From NCBI GenBank assembly GCA_036398215.1, contig DASWHK010000233.1, positions 1 to 39,218 of the forward strand: a stretch of DNA of 39,218 nucleotides, given 5' to 3'. Below the pieces are notes generated by a model. It saw only the letters and a program-made list of their open reading frames with translations. It made no database searches and was not told the origin of the DNA. Shown here piece by piece: positions 28,484 through 37,146 of this stretch (positions are counted from its first letter, which is position 1; every line of letters begins with the position of its first letter). The position numbers and the translations under genes are program-made. The stretch is from DASWHK01 sp036398215 (GTDB taxonomy: Bacteria; Acidobacteriota; UBA890).

Positions 28484-29760
28484 ACCCACCGAGCAAGCAG
28501 GAGCGACGCCGGGCGCGGCGCAAGCACGCTCTCGGCGTCTGGGAGGGGATCGGGATCGCGCTGGAGGCGATCTGGGGCAACAAGCTGCGCTCGTTCCTGA
28601 CCGTCCTCGGCAACATCATCGCGGTCACCTCGATCATCCTGGTGGTCTCGATCATCCAGGGGCTCGACGCCGAGGTCACCGACATCTTCTCGTCGCAGGG
28701 GACCGACGTGTTCAGCGTCGTCCGCTCCGGGATCGCCTTCTCCGAGGAGGAGATGCGCGCCAACCGCAACAACCCGCCGCTCGAGCGCGCCGACGCCGAG
28801 ATGCTGCGCGCCGAGGGGGAGACGTTCGGAGCCGTCGTCGAGCAGGCACAGCGACGGGCCCGCGTCGAGCACGGCGCCACCAGCCTCGATTCCGTCGGCG
28901 TTGCCGGTTTGTCGCACGAGTACAGCCGCACCGACACCTACGGGATCGAAGCCGGGCGCTACTTCTCGCTGCTGGAGGGACGCCGCAACCGTGCCGTCGC
29001 CGTGCTCGGCGCCGCCACCGCCGAGCAGCTCTTCCCCGCCCTGCCGCCCTCCGGCGCCCTCGACAAGCGGGTGCGGATCAACGGCATCCACTTCACGGTG
29101 ATCGGCGTTCACGCGGCGCGCGGCTCGCTGCTCGGAAGGAGCCAGGACGAGTTCATCAACATCCCGATCGGCGCCTTCGAGCGCATCTTCGGGCGCCGCT
29201 CCATCGACTCGATCGGCATCCGGCCGCGCGGCCCCGAGCTGATGGACGACGCCCTCGCCGAGGCCCGCCTGCTGATGCGCATCCGCCACCGGCTGCGCCC
29301 CGGCGAGCGCGACGACTTCGCCCTCACCAGCGCCGATACCTTCATCGACATCTACCGGCAGGCCACCACCGGCATCTACTCGGTGCTGGTCTCGGTGGTC
29401 GCCATGTCGCTTGTGGTCGGCGGCATCGTGATCATGAACATCATGCTGATGGTGGTCACCGAGCGCACCCGCGAGATCGGCATCCGCAAGGCGGTGGGGG
29501 CCAGCTACCGGGCGGTCCTCTGGCAGTTCCTGGTCGAGGCCGTGACGCTGTCGCTCGTCGGCGGCGTCCTCGGCCTGCTGCTCGGCTACGCCGCCGCGTC
29601 TCTCGTGGGCGCGTACACGCCGTTGCCCTACACCCTGGCGGTGTGGTCGGTGGTGCTGGCGCTGGTGGTGGTGACCGGGGTCGGCGTCGTGTTCGGCATC
29701 TACCCGGCGTCGCGGGCCGCCAAGATGGACCCGATCACCGCGCTCGGCTACGAGACCTGA
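28480..29760 (+). CDS. MacB/FtsX-type ABC transporter permease (first of two)
   Basis: A 426-residue permease with the MacB architecture. A basic cytoplasmic start leads to an N-terminal span within W-G-N-K-L-R-S-F-L-T-V-L-G-N-I-I-A-V-T-S (about residues 33-60). A large periplasmic MacB-PCD-type domain (about 62-290) follows, then three C-terminal spans (about 295-320, 345-370, 380-405). The cytoplasmic loop M-V-V-T-E-R-T-R-E-I-G-I-R-K-A-V-G-A is the FtsX-family signature contacting the ATPase. The end is F-G-I-Y-P-A-S-R-A-A-K-M-D-P-I. There is no nucleotide-binding domain. Its ATG overlaps the adaptor stop, and it pairs with the similar next gene, suggesting a heterodimer. Confidence 0.92.
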   Translation: MNPPSKQERRRARRKHALGVWEGIGIALEAIWGNKLRSFLTVLGNIIAVTSIILVVSIIQGLDAEVTDIFSSQGTDVFSVVRSGIAFSEEEMRANRNNPPLERADAEMLRAEGETFGAVVEQAQRRARVEHGATSLDSVGVAGLSHEYSRTDTYGIEAGRYFSLLEGRRNRAVAVLGAATAEQLFPALPPSGALDKRVRINGIHFTVIGVHAARGSLLGRSQDEFINIPIGAFERIFGRRSIDSIGIRPRGPELMDDALAEARLLMRIRHRLRPGERDDFALTSADTFIDIYRQATTGIYSVLVSVVAMSLVVGGIVIMNIMLMVVTERTREIGIRKAVGASYRAVLWQFLVEAVTLSLVGGVLGLLLGYAAASLVGAYTPLPYTLAVWSVVLALVVVTGVGVVFGIYPASRAAKMDPITALGYET

Positions 29761-29775
29761 GGATGGAGGGCGGAA

Positions 29776-31029
29776 ATGGCGATGCGTAGCGGCCTGGCCG
29801 GCGAGATCCTGGCGATGGCCTGGGACAGCCTGCGCGCCTACAAGATGCGCTCGGCGCTCACCGTGCTGGGCATCGTCATCGGCATCACGATGGTCGTCGG
29901 GGTCACCAGCCTGATCCGCGGCTTCGACTCGACGATCACCGGGCAGATCCAGGGGATGGGCCCCGACACGGTCTTCATCGCCAAGTTCTCGATCCAGTCG
30001 CTGACCTCCGGCGCGGACTTCCGCGAGCTGTTCTCCCGCCCCGACATCACCGCCGATGACGCCCGCGCCATCCGCGAGTCGGTGCCGGCGGCCAGGAAGG
30101 TGTCGATGGTCTACCAGTCGCAGGGCACCCAGGCCTGGTACCGGGGCAAGCGGACCTCCGCCTCGATGATCCTGCAGGGCGTCTCGGCGGAGTTCCTCGA
30201 GGCCTCCGACATCACCCTCGCCGCCGGTCGCATGCTCTCCCAGGTCGACGAGATGCAACGGAGCGACGTCGTGCTGCTTGGCGCCGGGCCGGCGGAGGCG
30301 CTGTTCGGCGCCAGCCAGGGCGTCGGCCGCCACATCCGCATCGCCGGGCGCGAGTACCGGGTCATCGGCGTGACCGAGCCGCGCGCCATCGCCGGCGCGG
30401 TGGGCCCCGGCGCCGACAACTTCGCCCTGGTACCGTCGACCAACTTCCGCAAGCTGTACGGCCCCGACGCCGGCCAGCCCAACATGGTGATCAAGGCCGC
30501 CGACGGCGTGCCGGTCGAGACCCTGGTGCGCGAGGTCGAGGCGCTGATGCGGATCCGCCACGGCCTCCGCGCCCACCAGCCCAACGACTTCGACGTCCTC
30601 ACCCAGGAGTCGGTCATGGAGCTGTGGCGGCAGATCTCCACGGCGATCTTCATGGTGCTGGTGGCGCTCTCCTCGGTGGCGCTGATGGTCGGCGGCATCG
30701 GGGTGATGGCGATCATGCTGGTCTCGGTGACCGAGCGCACCCGCGAGATCGGCATCCGCAAGGCGATCGGGGCGCGGCGCGGCGACATCCTCTGGCAGTT
30801 CCTCGCCGAGGCCGCGGCGCTGGCTGCCGCCGGCGGCGCCATCGGCGTGGCGCTCGGCTCGGGCATCGGTTACGTGATCTACCTGGCGACCGGCTTCCCG
30901 GTCTCGCTCCCCTGGTGGTCCTTCGCGGTCCCGGTAGCGTTTTCCTCGCTGATCGGGATATTCTTTGGCATCTATCCGGCCAGCCGCGCCGCCGGGCTCG
31001 ACCCGGTGGACGCTTTGCGGTACGAATGA
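29776..31029 (+). CDS. MacB/FtsX-type ABC transporter permease (second of two)
   Basis: A 417-residue paralogue of the preceding permease with the same layout. The N-terminal span lies at about residues 20-45 (M-R-S-A-L-T-V-L-G-I-V-I-G-I-T-M-V). The periplasmic domain runs to about 280, and three C-terminal spans follow. The cytoplasmic loop is V-S-V-T-E-R-T-R-E-I-G-I-R-K-A-I-G-A and the end is F-F-G-I-Y-P-A-S-R-A-A-G-L-D-P-V-D-A-L. It has no ATP-binding domain. GGAGGG lies a few nt before the ATG, and 15 nt separate it from the first permease. Two different permeases in one operon suggest a heteromeric pump, with an ATPase encoded elsewhere. Confidence 0.92.
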   Translation: MAMRSGLAGEILAMAWDSLRAYKMRSALTVLGIVIGITMVVGVTSLIRGFDSTITGQIQGMGPDTVFIAKFSIQSLTSGADFRELFSRPDITADDARAIRESVPAARKVSMVYQSQGTQAWYRGKRTSASMILQGVSAEFLEASDITLAAGRMLSQVDEMQRSDVVLLGAGPAEALFGASQGVGRHIRIAGREYRVIGVTEPRAIAGAVGPGADNFALVPSTNFRKLYGPDAGQPNMVIKAADGVPVETLVREVEALMRIRHGLRAHQPNDFDVLTQESVMELWRQISTAIFMVLVALSSVALMVGGIGVMAIMLVSVTERTREIGIRKAIGARRGDILWQFLAEAAALAAAGGAIGVALGSGIGYVIYLATGFPVSLPWWSFAVPVAFSSLIGIFFGIYPASRAAGLDPVDALRYE

Positions 31030-31044
31030 GCGGCCGCTGGCCGC
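31030..31044 (+). terminator. GC hairpin directly after the second permease gene
   Basis: GCGGCC-GCT-GGCCGC forms a 6-bp all-GC stem with a 3-nt loop, beginning at the base after the TGA stop. There is no T-tract, so it may be a weak terminator or a message-end stabiliser between the permeases and the TolC gene. The first base of the stem is immediately 3' of the stop codon. Confidence 0.3.
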
Positions 31045-31308
31045 CTCCCCAGGTGAGCAGGACGAGGTCATATGTGTGCCTGGCAGTTGCAAGCCCAGCA
31101 AGCACGCCCACCGCGGCGGGGGCTGCGGTGAGCGCCGGCGATGTGGAATCGCTAGCCCAGGACGTTTTCATCCCATTCGAACCGGCTCCCCCAGGATCAG
31201 GTTAGAAAAATCCCGTCTTTCTCCGTCGTAATCAACAGAGCCGACCTTTCACCCGTGCGCCCTGAAGGGCGAGCTTCCGTACCTCGCTCCCGAGGAGGTT
31301 ACCTAGTC

Positions 31309-33135
31309 ATGTCGAACCACACTCTCGTTCCGAATCTCGCCCGCCGGCTGGCGCCGGCGGCGCTTGCCCTTTGGATCGCGATCCTGCCCGCGGCTGCCTT
31401 CGCGGCGCCGCAAGGGCAGGATGCCCAGCAGCCGCGCCAGGCCGCCCAGCAGCCGACGGCGACCCAGCAGCCGACGCAGGCCGCCCAGCAGCCGCGCCAG
31501 GCGGCCCAGCAGCCGACGCGGGCGGAGAAGGCGCTGGCCGACTCGCTCCGCGAGCTCGCCGCCCACGACGGCGAGATCGTCACCAGCCTGGTGTACGACG
31601 CCGCCCAGGAGCAGGCGCCAGGCCAGCGCCAGCCCTACGAGCTGTCGCTGCTGGACGCCGTCGAGATGGCGTTACGCAACAACCTCGGCGTGCAGGTGAG
31701 TCGCTACGGCCCGCAAAATACCTACGAGGGCATCACCCAAGCAAGGGCGCAGTTCGATCCCACCCTGCAGTTCAACGCCCCGACCTTTTCGCGGGGCTCG
31801 TCGCCGACGACGACCCAGTTGCTGGGCGCCGACGTCGTCACCAGCACGGGGCTGAGCGGCACGGGCTTCACGTGGCAGGAGAACCTCGAGTGGGGAGCCT
31901 CGTACTCGCTTGGCTGGACGGCCAGCCGCAACTCGAACAACAACGAGTTCAATACCTTCAACCCCAGCATCAGCTCCAACTTCCAAGGCAACATCACCCA
32001 ACCGCTGCTGCGCGGCTTCGGCGAGGTGAATCGCATCGGCCTCAGGGTTTCGCGAATCAGCTACGAATCGAGCCTCGAGGGGTTCCGGTCATCGGTGCAG
32101 AACGTCGTCCTGCAGACGATCAACGCCTACTGGAGTCTGCGCGCCGCAGTCGCCGCGCTGGGCGTCGCTCAAGAGTCGCTCGGGCTCGCCGAGCAGCAGT
32201 TCGAGCGCAACCGCATCCAGGTCGAGATCGGCACGCTGGCCCCCATCGAGATGGTGCAGGCCGAAACCCAGCGCGAGAACTCCCGTCTGAGCTTGATCGG
32301 CGCCCAGCTCAGCGTCGAGGACGCGCAGGAGCAGCTCAAGCAGCTCTTGAACTTCGACACCATCGTCGACGACTCACAGGTGTACGACATCGTGCCGACC
32401 GACGAGCCCGAGACCACCGTTCCCCCGATGAGCGTCGACGAGGCGATCCAGACCGCCCTCGCCAACGATCCTTCGATCCGCCAGCAGCGCTTCAACCTGC
32501 AAAGCGCGCAGCTCAACCTCGACAGCGCCCGCAACAATCTCCTGCCGAACTTGAGCCTGAACGCCCGGTTCAACCTGCAGGGCCGCGCGGGAGACCGGTT
32601 CGTCCGCGGCGTCGACGAGCTCGGAGCTCCGGTCACCGAGGTCCTGCAGACCAGCTTCTGGACCTCACAGGCGCAGATCCTGTCGGGCGACTTCAACACC
32701 TGGTCGGTGGGCGCCAGCATCAGCTTCCCGCTGCACAACTACGCGGCCAAAGCCGGTCACGCCCGCGCCTCGATCGGCGAGCGGCAGTCGGTGACCCAGC
32801 TCGCCCAGGCCGAGCAAAACATCATCTATGCGGTGCGGCAGAACGTGCGGCAGGTCGAAAACCTCGCCCGCCAGGTCGAAACGGCGACGCTCAGGTCGGA
32901 GCTGACCCGGCAACAGCTCAACGCGGAGCAGCGCAAGTTCGACGTCGGAACGAGCACCAACTTCGAGGTGCTGAACTTCCAGAATCAGCTCAGCGGCGCC
33001 CTGCAGGCGGAGCTGAATACGATCCTGAACCTGCAGCGCGCCATCGCCCAGCTCGAGGCCTCCAAGGGCACCTTGCTGGAGACCTACGGCGTCTCGATCG
33101 AGCAAGCCGGCGTCGGCGGCGGGATCCGGCGCTGA
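31309..33135 (+). CDS. TolC-family outer membrane efflux protein
   Basis: A 608-residue outer-membrane channel subunit for the upstream adaptor/permease system. The signal peptide is residues 1-29, with likely cleavage after A-F-A. Next comes an unusual Gln/Pro/Ala-rich tract (about 36-70) built from Q-Q-P repeats, a short helix, then the OEP body in two similar halves (about 110-330 and 385-600). The halves have characteristic L-S-L-L-D-A-V-E-M-A-L-R-N-N and M-S-V-D-E-A-I-Q-T-A-L-A-N-D-P-S-I openings. Residues I-N-A-Y-W-S-L-R, I-E-M-V-Q-A-E-T-Q and V-G-T-S-T-N-F-E-V-L-N-F-Q-N are typical of TolC-like proteins of this branch. AGGAGG lies 10 nt before the ATG at 31309, which decides against an earlier GTG at 31255. 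It is about 280 bp from the permeases, so it may be separately transcribed. Confidence 0.9.
   Translation: MSNHTLVPNLARRLAPAALALWIAILPAAAFAAPQGQDAQQPRQAAQQPTATQQPTQAAQQPRQAAQQPTRAEKALADSLRELAAHDGEIVTSLVYDAAQEQAPGQRQPYELSLLDAVEMALRNNLGVQVSRYGPQNTYEGITQARAQFDPTLQFNAPTFSRGSSPTTTQLLGADVVTSTGLSGTGFTWQENLEWGASYSLGWTASRNSNNNEFNTFNPSISSNFQGNITQPLLRGFGEVNRIGLRVSRISYESSLEGFRSSVQNVVLQTINAYWSLRAAVAALGVAQESLGLAEQQFERNRIQVEIGTLAPIEMVQAETQRENSRLSLIGAQLSVEDAQEQLKQLLNFDTIVDDSQVYDIVPTDEPETTVPPMSVDEAIQTALANDPSIRQQRFNLQSAQLNLDSARNNLLPNLSLNARFNLQGRAGDRFVRGVDELGAPVTEVLQTSFWTSQAQILSGDFNTWSVGASISFPLHNYAAKAGHARASIGERQSVTQLAQAEQNIIYAVRQNVRQVENLARQVETATLRSELTRQQLNAEQRKFDVGTSTNFEVLNFQNQLSGALQAELNTILNLQRAIAQLEASKGTLLETYGVSIEQAGVGGGIRR
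31420..31520 (+). repeat. In-gene QQP-rich short tandem repeats of the TolC-family gene
   Basis: Five imperfect copies of a unit of about 18-21 bp encode D-A-Q-Q-P-R-Q, A-A-Q-Q-P-T-A, T-Q-Q-P-T-Q, A-A-Q-Q-P-R-Q and A-A-Q-Q-P-T-R, just after the signal peptide. The near-identical DNA copies could expand or contract by slippage. Confidence 0.75.
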
Positions 33136-33166
33136 GGAAAGGGCGCCCATCCGCCGCCCACCGGAA

Positions 33167-33199
33167 CCGTCCGAGGGGCGCGTCGACGGCTGCGGACGG
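33167..33199. terminator. Candidate bidirectional stem-loop between the TolC gene and ispG
   Basis: CCGTCCG at 33167-33173 pairs with CGGACGG at 33193-33199 across a 19-nt loop, in the 128-bp gap between convergent genes. There is no T-tract on either side, so this is only a positional candidate. Confidence 0.3.
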
Positions 33200-33263
33200 G
33201 CGACGCAGATCGAATGAACGGGGCGGGCGTCCGAAAGGGGGCGGCCGCTTCATTGTTGCCGGC

Positions 33264-34421
33264 CTACTCGATCCGCGCCGCGATCAGGGCGTCGAGCTCG
33301 GCCCGCAGGCGCGGCAGGATCTCGGCGTAGGTGTAGGCGCCGACCAGCTCGGGGCCGCGCTTGAGGTTGACGTGGGTGGGGCCGCACCAGAGGCCGAGGT
33401 CGGCGTCGTCGGTCTCGCCGGGGCCGTTGACCCGGCAGCCCATGACCGCGATCGTCAGGGCATGGGACTCGGCGTAGCGGGAGAGCTCGCGGACGTCCTC
33501 GGCCAGCTCGACGAAGGCCTCGTTCTCGACCCGCGAGCAGGACGGGCAGGAGATGATGTTGAGGCGGTCGTTGCCGAAGTCGGGCACCGAGCGGAAGCGG
33601 CCGGCGGCGATGTCGTCGAGGATCTCGCGGCCGATGCGGATCTCCTCGGGCTTGCGATCGTTGGAGAGCGTCAGCGAAACGCGGATGGTGTCGCCGATGC
33701 CCTGGGTCAATAGCTGTTCGAAGGCGATGCGGGTCTTGATGGCGCCGTCGGGCAACAGGCCGGCCTCGGTGACGCCCAGGTGCAGGGGCACGTCGGGGCG
33801 CTCGGCGGCGAAGCGCTCGTTGCCCTCGATGACCTTGCGGGGATCGGAGTCCTTCAGCGAGACGACGTAGCGGTGGAAGCCGGCGTCGTCGAGGTAGCCG
33901 CAATGCTCGAGCGCCGAGGCCACCATGGCGCCTACCGAGTCGCCGTCGAACTTCTCCGAGATGGCAGGATCAACAGACCCGCAGTTGACGCCGATCCGCA
34001 CCGCGCAGTCGTGCTCGCCGGCGGTCTCGGCGATGAAGCGGGCCTTGTCGCGGGCGCTCTTGTCCTTCTCGTGGTGGTGGAGGTGGCCGGGGTTGTAGCG
34101 CAGCTTGGCGACCCAGGGGGCGACGTCGGTGGCCAGCCGGTAGCTCTCCTGCAGGTCGATGCACAGCGTCGCCGGCGAGCGGCGGGCGATCTCGGCGACC
34201 GCCTCGGCGTCCTTTTTCGAGTCCACCGCCAGCCGTACGACGCCGGCACCGGCGCCGTGCAGGGCCCCGGCCTGCTCGACGCTGGCCTCGACGTCCTGGG
34301 TGCGGGTGGCGCACATCGACTGCACCACCACCGGGTGGCCGCCGCCGATGACGAGCGGGCCGACCGGCACGGCGCGGGTCGGATTGCGTCGCATTGGAGA
34401 GAGACTGGATGCGTCGGACAT
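33264..34421 (-). CDS. ispG: 4-hydroxy-3-methylbut-2-enyl diphosphate synthase
   Basis: Penultimate step of the MEP isoprenoid pathway: a [4Fe-4S] enzyme converting MEcPP to HMBPP. The 385-residue protein opens with P-V-G-P-L-V-I-G-G-G-H-P-V-V-V-Q-S-M and has L-R-Y-N-P-G-H, I-G-V-N-C-G-S-V-D, and G-V-T-E-A-G. The cluster cysteines are in I-I-S-C-P-S-C-S-R and M-G-C-R-V-N-G-P-G-E, with the conserved Glu just after. It is the compact form without the inserted domain of plant and some other IspG proteins. The ATG at 34421 is a compromise. Another ATG at 34394 starts closer to the conserved block, and the frame runs up to 34484. None has a clear ribosome site. It stands alone on the minus strand, convergent with the TolC gene. 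Confidence 0.94.
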   Translation of the reverse strand: MSDASSLSPMRRNPTRAVPVGPLVIGGGHPVVVQSMCATRTQDVEASVEQAGALHGAGAGVVRLAVDSKKDAEAVAEIARRSPATLCIDLQESYRLATDVAPWVAKLRYNPGHLHHHEKDKSARDKARFIAETAGEHDCAVRIGVNCGSVDPAISEKFDGDSVGAMVASALEHCGYLDDAGFHRYVVSLKDSDPRKVIEGNERFAAERPDVPLHLGVTEAGLLPDGAIKTRIAFEQLLTQGIGDTIRVSLTLSNDRKPEEIRIGREILDDIAAGRFRSVPDFGNDRLNIISCPSCSRVENEAFVELAEDVRELSRYAESHALTIAVMGCRVNGPGETDDADLGLWCGPTHVNLKRGPELVGAYTYAEILPRLRAELDALIAARIE

Positions 34422-34584
34422 TGGATGAACAGGATGCCACCCCTTACCGCTGCAGTCACCTCGCCGCCCTGACCCATCCCGCAAATACGCCCGAGATCCC
34501 CGGCGGGCTCACCTGCCGAACGGGCGCATCGCGCGGCCTTTCGGGCAAGCGCGGTGTGCGCGGCCGTCGCCCGTCCGAGACGGC

Positions 34585-34593
34585 TGTTAGAAT
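34585..34593 (+). promoter_or_regulatory. Extended -10 element upstream of the VWFA-related gene
   Basis: TGTTAGAAT (TG-n-TAGAAT) at 34585-34593 matches the element found upstream of the efflux operon. Transcription would begin near 34600, giving a leader of about 65 nt to the preferred ATG at 34666, or about 5 nt to the ATG at 34606. No -35 hexamer is evident. Confidence 0.45.
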
Positions 34594-34665
34594 CACCCCC
34601 GATCGATGCGCGGCCCGGGCGCGTCGCCCGCCCTTACGGGCCGCTCCTTTCCCGCCGACAACGAC

Positions 34666-37146
34666 ATGAGAACTGAGCCAGAGAGACGAGGCCGGGGCCG
34701 CGCGCCCGCAGCGTCGGCGCTCGCCGTCTTCCTGGCCGTCGGGCTGGTGGCCGCCGCGGGCGTTGCAAGCCCGCGGGTCCCGCAGCGGGGCGTCCCGGAT
34801 GGCGCCGGCGCGGCGAGCCCGCAGGCCCCGCAGCGGAGCCTGCCGGATGGCACCGGCGCGGCGAGCCCGGAGGTTCGGCAGCAGGACGTACCGGATGGCG
34901 CCGCCGACGGGCGCCGGCAACAGGCTCCGGGGCCCCAGCGCGCCCCGCAGGCGTTCGGCGCCACCGTCGCCCGCGTCCGGGTCGATGTCATCGTCACCGA
35001 CGGCGACGGCGACTTCGTGACCGATCTGGCGGCTTCCGACTTCTCGGTCTTCGAGGACGGCGAGCCCCAGGAGATCCTCGACGTCCAGCTCGTCGATCTG
35101 ATCGCCGGCGAGGTACGCACGCTGCGCCGCGGGGAGACGACGGCCGACGCGGCGGCGGGCGGCGGCGGCGCGCGGGAAGGCGCCGGCGTCAGCGGCGCGA
35201 GGGGCGCGAGGGGCGGAATCGACCCGACCGGCGCCGCCGCGGCGGCGGCATCGGCGGCGGCGGGCGCCGGTCCCGGCGACGCGATACCCGGCGGCGATTC
35301 GCCGACCGCCGCCGGCGAGCTCGGCGCGGTGATCTTCCTGATCGACGGGCCGAGCCTGAACCAGCAGGCGAAGGCGCGCTTCGGCGACGCCTGGGGCAAA
35401 CTGCTCGAGCAGACCGAGGACTCGAACCTGCCGCGCGCCGCCTACATGGTCGACAACGTCGGCCGCCTGCAGGAGCTGGCGCCGCTGGGCGACGATCTTC
35501 AGGCCATGCGCGCCGCCGCCGATACGGTGCGCGCTGCGCCGTTGTTCGGCAACACCATCAACCGGCGCCTCTATGAGATCGTCGCCGACCTCACCAGCCC
35601 CGCCTTCGAGGGCGCGCCCGAGGACCTGCGCCAGGTGGCGATCGCCAAGGCGCGCAGCTTCGAGCTCGAGGAGCGGTTTCGGACCCTCGCCACCTACGAG
35701 CTGCTGACCAGCTTCACCGAGGCGCTTTCGAGCCGCTCCGGGCGTACCGCCCTGGTGTGGGTCTCCAGCGGCATCAAGCTCATGCAGGGAGGCCCCTTCT
35801 CGGCCGTCTTCGCCGCGGGGGAACCCAGCCCCACCGCGGCGGGGATGGGCGGGGCGGCGTTCGACCTGTACTCCCCCGATCCCCAGATCGAGGCGGCCCG
35901 GCAGGCGCTCCACCGCGCCGCCAACAGCGCCAACGTGAGCTTCTACAGCGTCGATCCTTCGCTGCTGTCCGAAACCCGCCTCGTCGCCGCCGACGTCGAG
36001 CTCGGCGCGGCCGTGGCCGCCGGCTACCTGGCGACCCAGGCGATGCAGCAATCGCTCGACGGCCTGCGCGACGCGCTGCGAACGGCCGCCGCCGAGACCG
36101 GCGGGCGGTCGTTCATCCACGCCACCGACCTCGGCGCCGCGCTCGAGGAGATCGAGGCCGACACCAGCCGCTTCTACCTGCTGACGTATGCGCCGCCCGC
36201 CCCCGAGGGCGACGGCGAGTACCACGAGATCCGCGTCGAGGTCGGCCGCGACGACGCCCGTGTCCGCGCCCGCGCCGGCTACACCGACCATCCGGCCGGC
36301 GACCGGGTGCGGCGATCGCTGGCCGCCGCGCTGGCCTTGCCGGGCGCGGTGAGCGGCCTGCCGGTCGAGGCCGAGGCGTTCGTCTCGCGGCCGCCGGACG
36401 GTGCCCCCAACGTCCTGCTGGCGGTGGCCGTGGAGGGCAGTGAGCTGGAGATGGTCGTCGATGCCGCGGGCGAGCGCAGCGTCTCGCTCGACGTCCACAC
36501 CCTGGCCGTCGAACGCGGCGACGCCGTAACCGAGGCCCACGAGCAGCTCACCGGCCGCTCCGGCGCCGGCGGCCTGGCCCCCCGCGGCGGCGCCGCCGGT
36601 GGGGTTCCCGGCGCGGGCGGCGCCGGCGGGCTGACGCTGGTCGGCACGATGGCCTACCAACACGAGTTCACCCTGGAGCCGGGCAGCTACACGTTCCACG
36701 TCGCGGTGCTCGACAACGTCAGCGGTCGCATCGGCGCCACAACGGTCGACGTCACGGTGCCGCCCGCCGGCGCCGGCTGGGGCACCAGCGACCCGCTGCT
36801 GGTCACCATCGACGAGGCCGGCCGGCCGCAGCCGGTGGTGCTCGGCCGCGTTCTCGCCGAGCAGAACCTTGCCGCCTTCGTCGAGGTCTACGGCGGCCAG
36901 CAGCCGATTCTTTCCGGCCGGGTGTTCGCGCAGACCGCCGAGGGGGGCGACAGCGTGCAGTCCGCCCGCTTGCTGCCGATGGCGCTGCGCCAGGTCGGCG
37001 CCGGCCGCCACCGCGGCTCGACGCCGCTGCCGCCGGGGCTGCCGGCCGGCCGTTACATCGTGCAGCTGACGATCACCGATCCGCCAGCCGGCCAGCACCG
37101 TATCGTGCGCTTGCGGCTCGAGGTCGTGGAGCCGCGCGGGCGCTGA
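34666..37146 (+). CDS. Secreted VWFA-related domain protein (Acidobacteria type)
   Basis: An 826-residue exported protein. The signal peptide is about residues 1-33: a basic start, then A-L-A-V-F-L-A-V-G-L-V-A-A-A-G. Next are three tandem 16-residue repeats, then V-R-V-D-V-I-V-T-D-G-D-G-D-F-V-T-D-L with A-S-D-F-S-V-F-E-D-G. This opening is characteristic of the VWFA-related domain family abundant in Acidobacteria. The first strand of the integrin-like fold appears as V-I-F-L-I-D-G-P-S-L-N near residue 222, so the metal-site Asp/Ser motif is only partly kept (D-G-P-S). T-A-L-V-W-V-S-S-G-I-K and F-Y-S-V-D-P are further family features. The C-terminal 300 or so residues are beta-rich. The function of this family is unknown. 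The ATG at 34666 gives a proper signal peptide. An ATG at 34606 is in frame. It shares one base with the next gene's start. Confidence 0.85.
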   Translation: MRTEPERRGRGRAPAASALAVFLAVGLVAAAGVASPRVPQRGVPDGAGAASPQAPQRSLPDGTGAASPEVRQQDVPDGAADGRRQQAPGPQRAPQAFGATVARVRVDVIVTDGDGDFVTDLAASDFSVFEDGEPQEILDVQLVDLIAGEVRTLRRGETTADAAAGGGGAREGAGVSGARGARGGIDPTGAAAAAASAAAGAGPGDAIPGGDSPTAAGELGAVIFLIDGPSLNQQAKARFGDAWGKLLEQTEDSNLPRAAYMVDNVGRLQELAPLGDDLQAMRAAADTVRAAPLFGNTINRRLYEIVADLTSPAFEGAPEDLRQVAIAKARSFELEERFRTLATYELLTSFTEALSSRSGRTALVWVSSGIKLMQGGPFSAVFAAGEPSPTAAGMGGAAFDLYSPDPQIEAARQALHRAANSANVSFYSVDPSLLSETRLVAADVELGAAVAAGYLATQAMQQSLDGLRDALRTAAAETGGRSFIHATDLGAALEEIEADTSRFYLLTYAPPAPEGDGEYHEIRVEVGRDDARVRARAGYTDHPAGDRVRRSLAAALALPGAVSGLPVEAEAFVSRPPDGAPNVLLAVAVEGSELEMVVDAAGERSVSLDVHTLAVERGDAVTEAHEQLTGRSGAGGLAPRGGAAGGVPGAGGAGGLTLVGTMAYQHEFTLEPGSYTFHVAVLDNVSGRIGATTVDVTVPPAGAGWGTSDPLLVTIDEAGRPQPVVLGRVLAEQNLAAFVEVYGGQQPILSGRVFAQTAEGGDSVQSARLLPMALRQVGAGRHRGSTPLPPGLPAGRYIVQLTITDPPAGQHRIVRLRLEVVEPRGR
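34765..34908 (+). repeat. Three tandem 48-bp repeats in the VWFA-related gene
   Basis: Copies at 34765-34812, 34813-34860 and 34861-34908 keep the reading frame and encode 16-residue units of the form A-S-P-x-x-x-Q-x-x-x-P-D-G-x-x-x. The first two copies are most alike and the third has diverged. They lie directly after the signal peptide. Confidence 0.85.

Noticed and set aside
27727..31101. A 1124-residue minus-strand frame across the efflux operon
   Set aside because: It is antisense to the adaptor and both permeases. The sequence is His/Asp/Gly/Arg-rich without domains.
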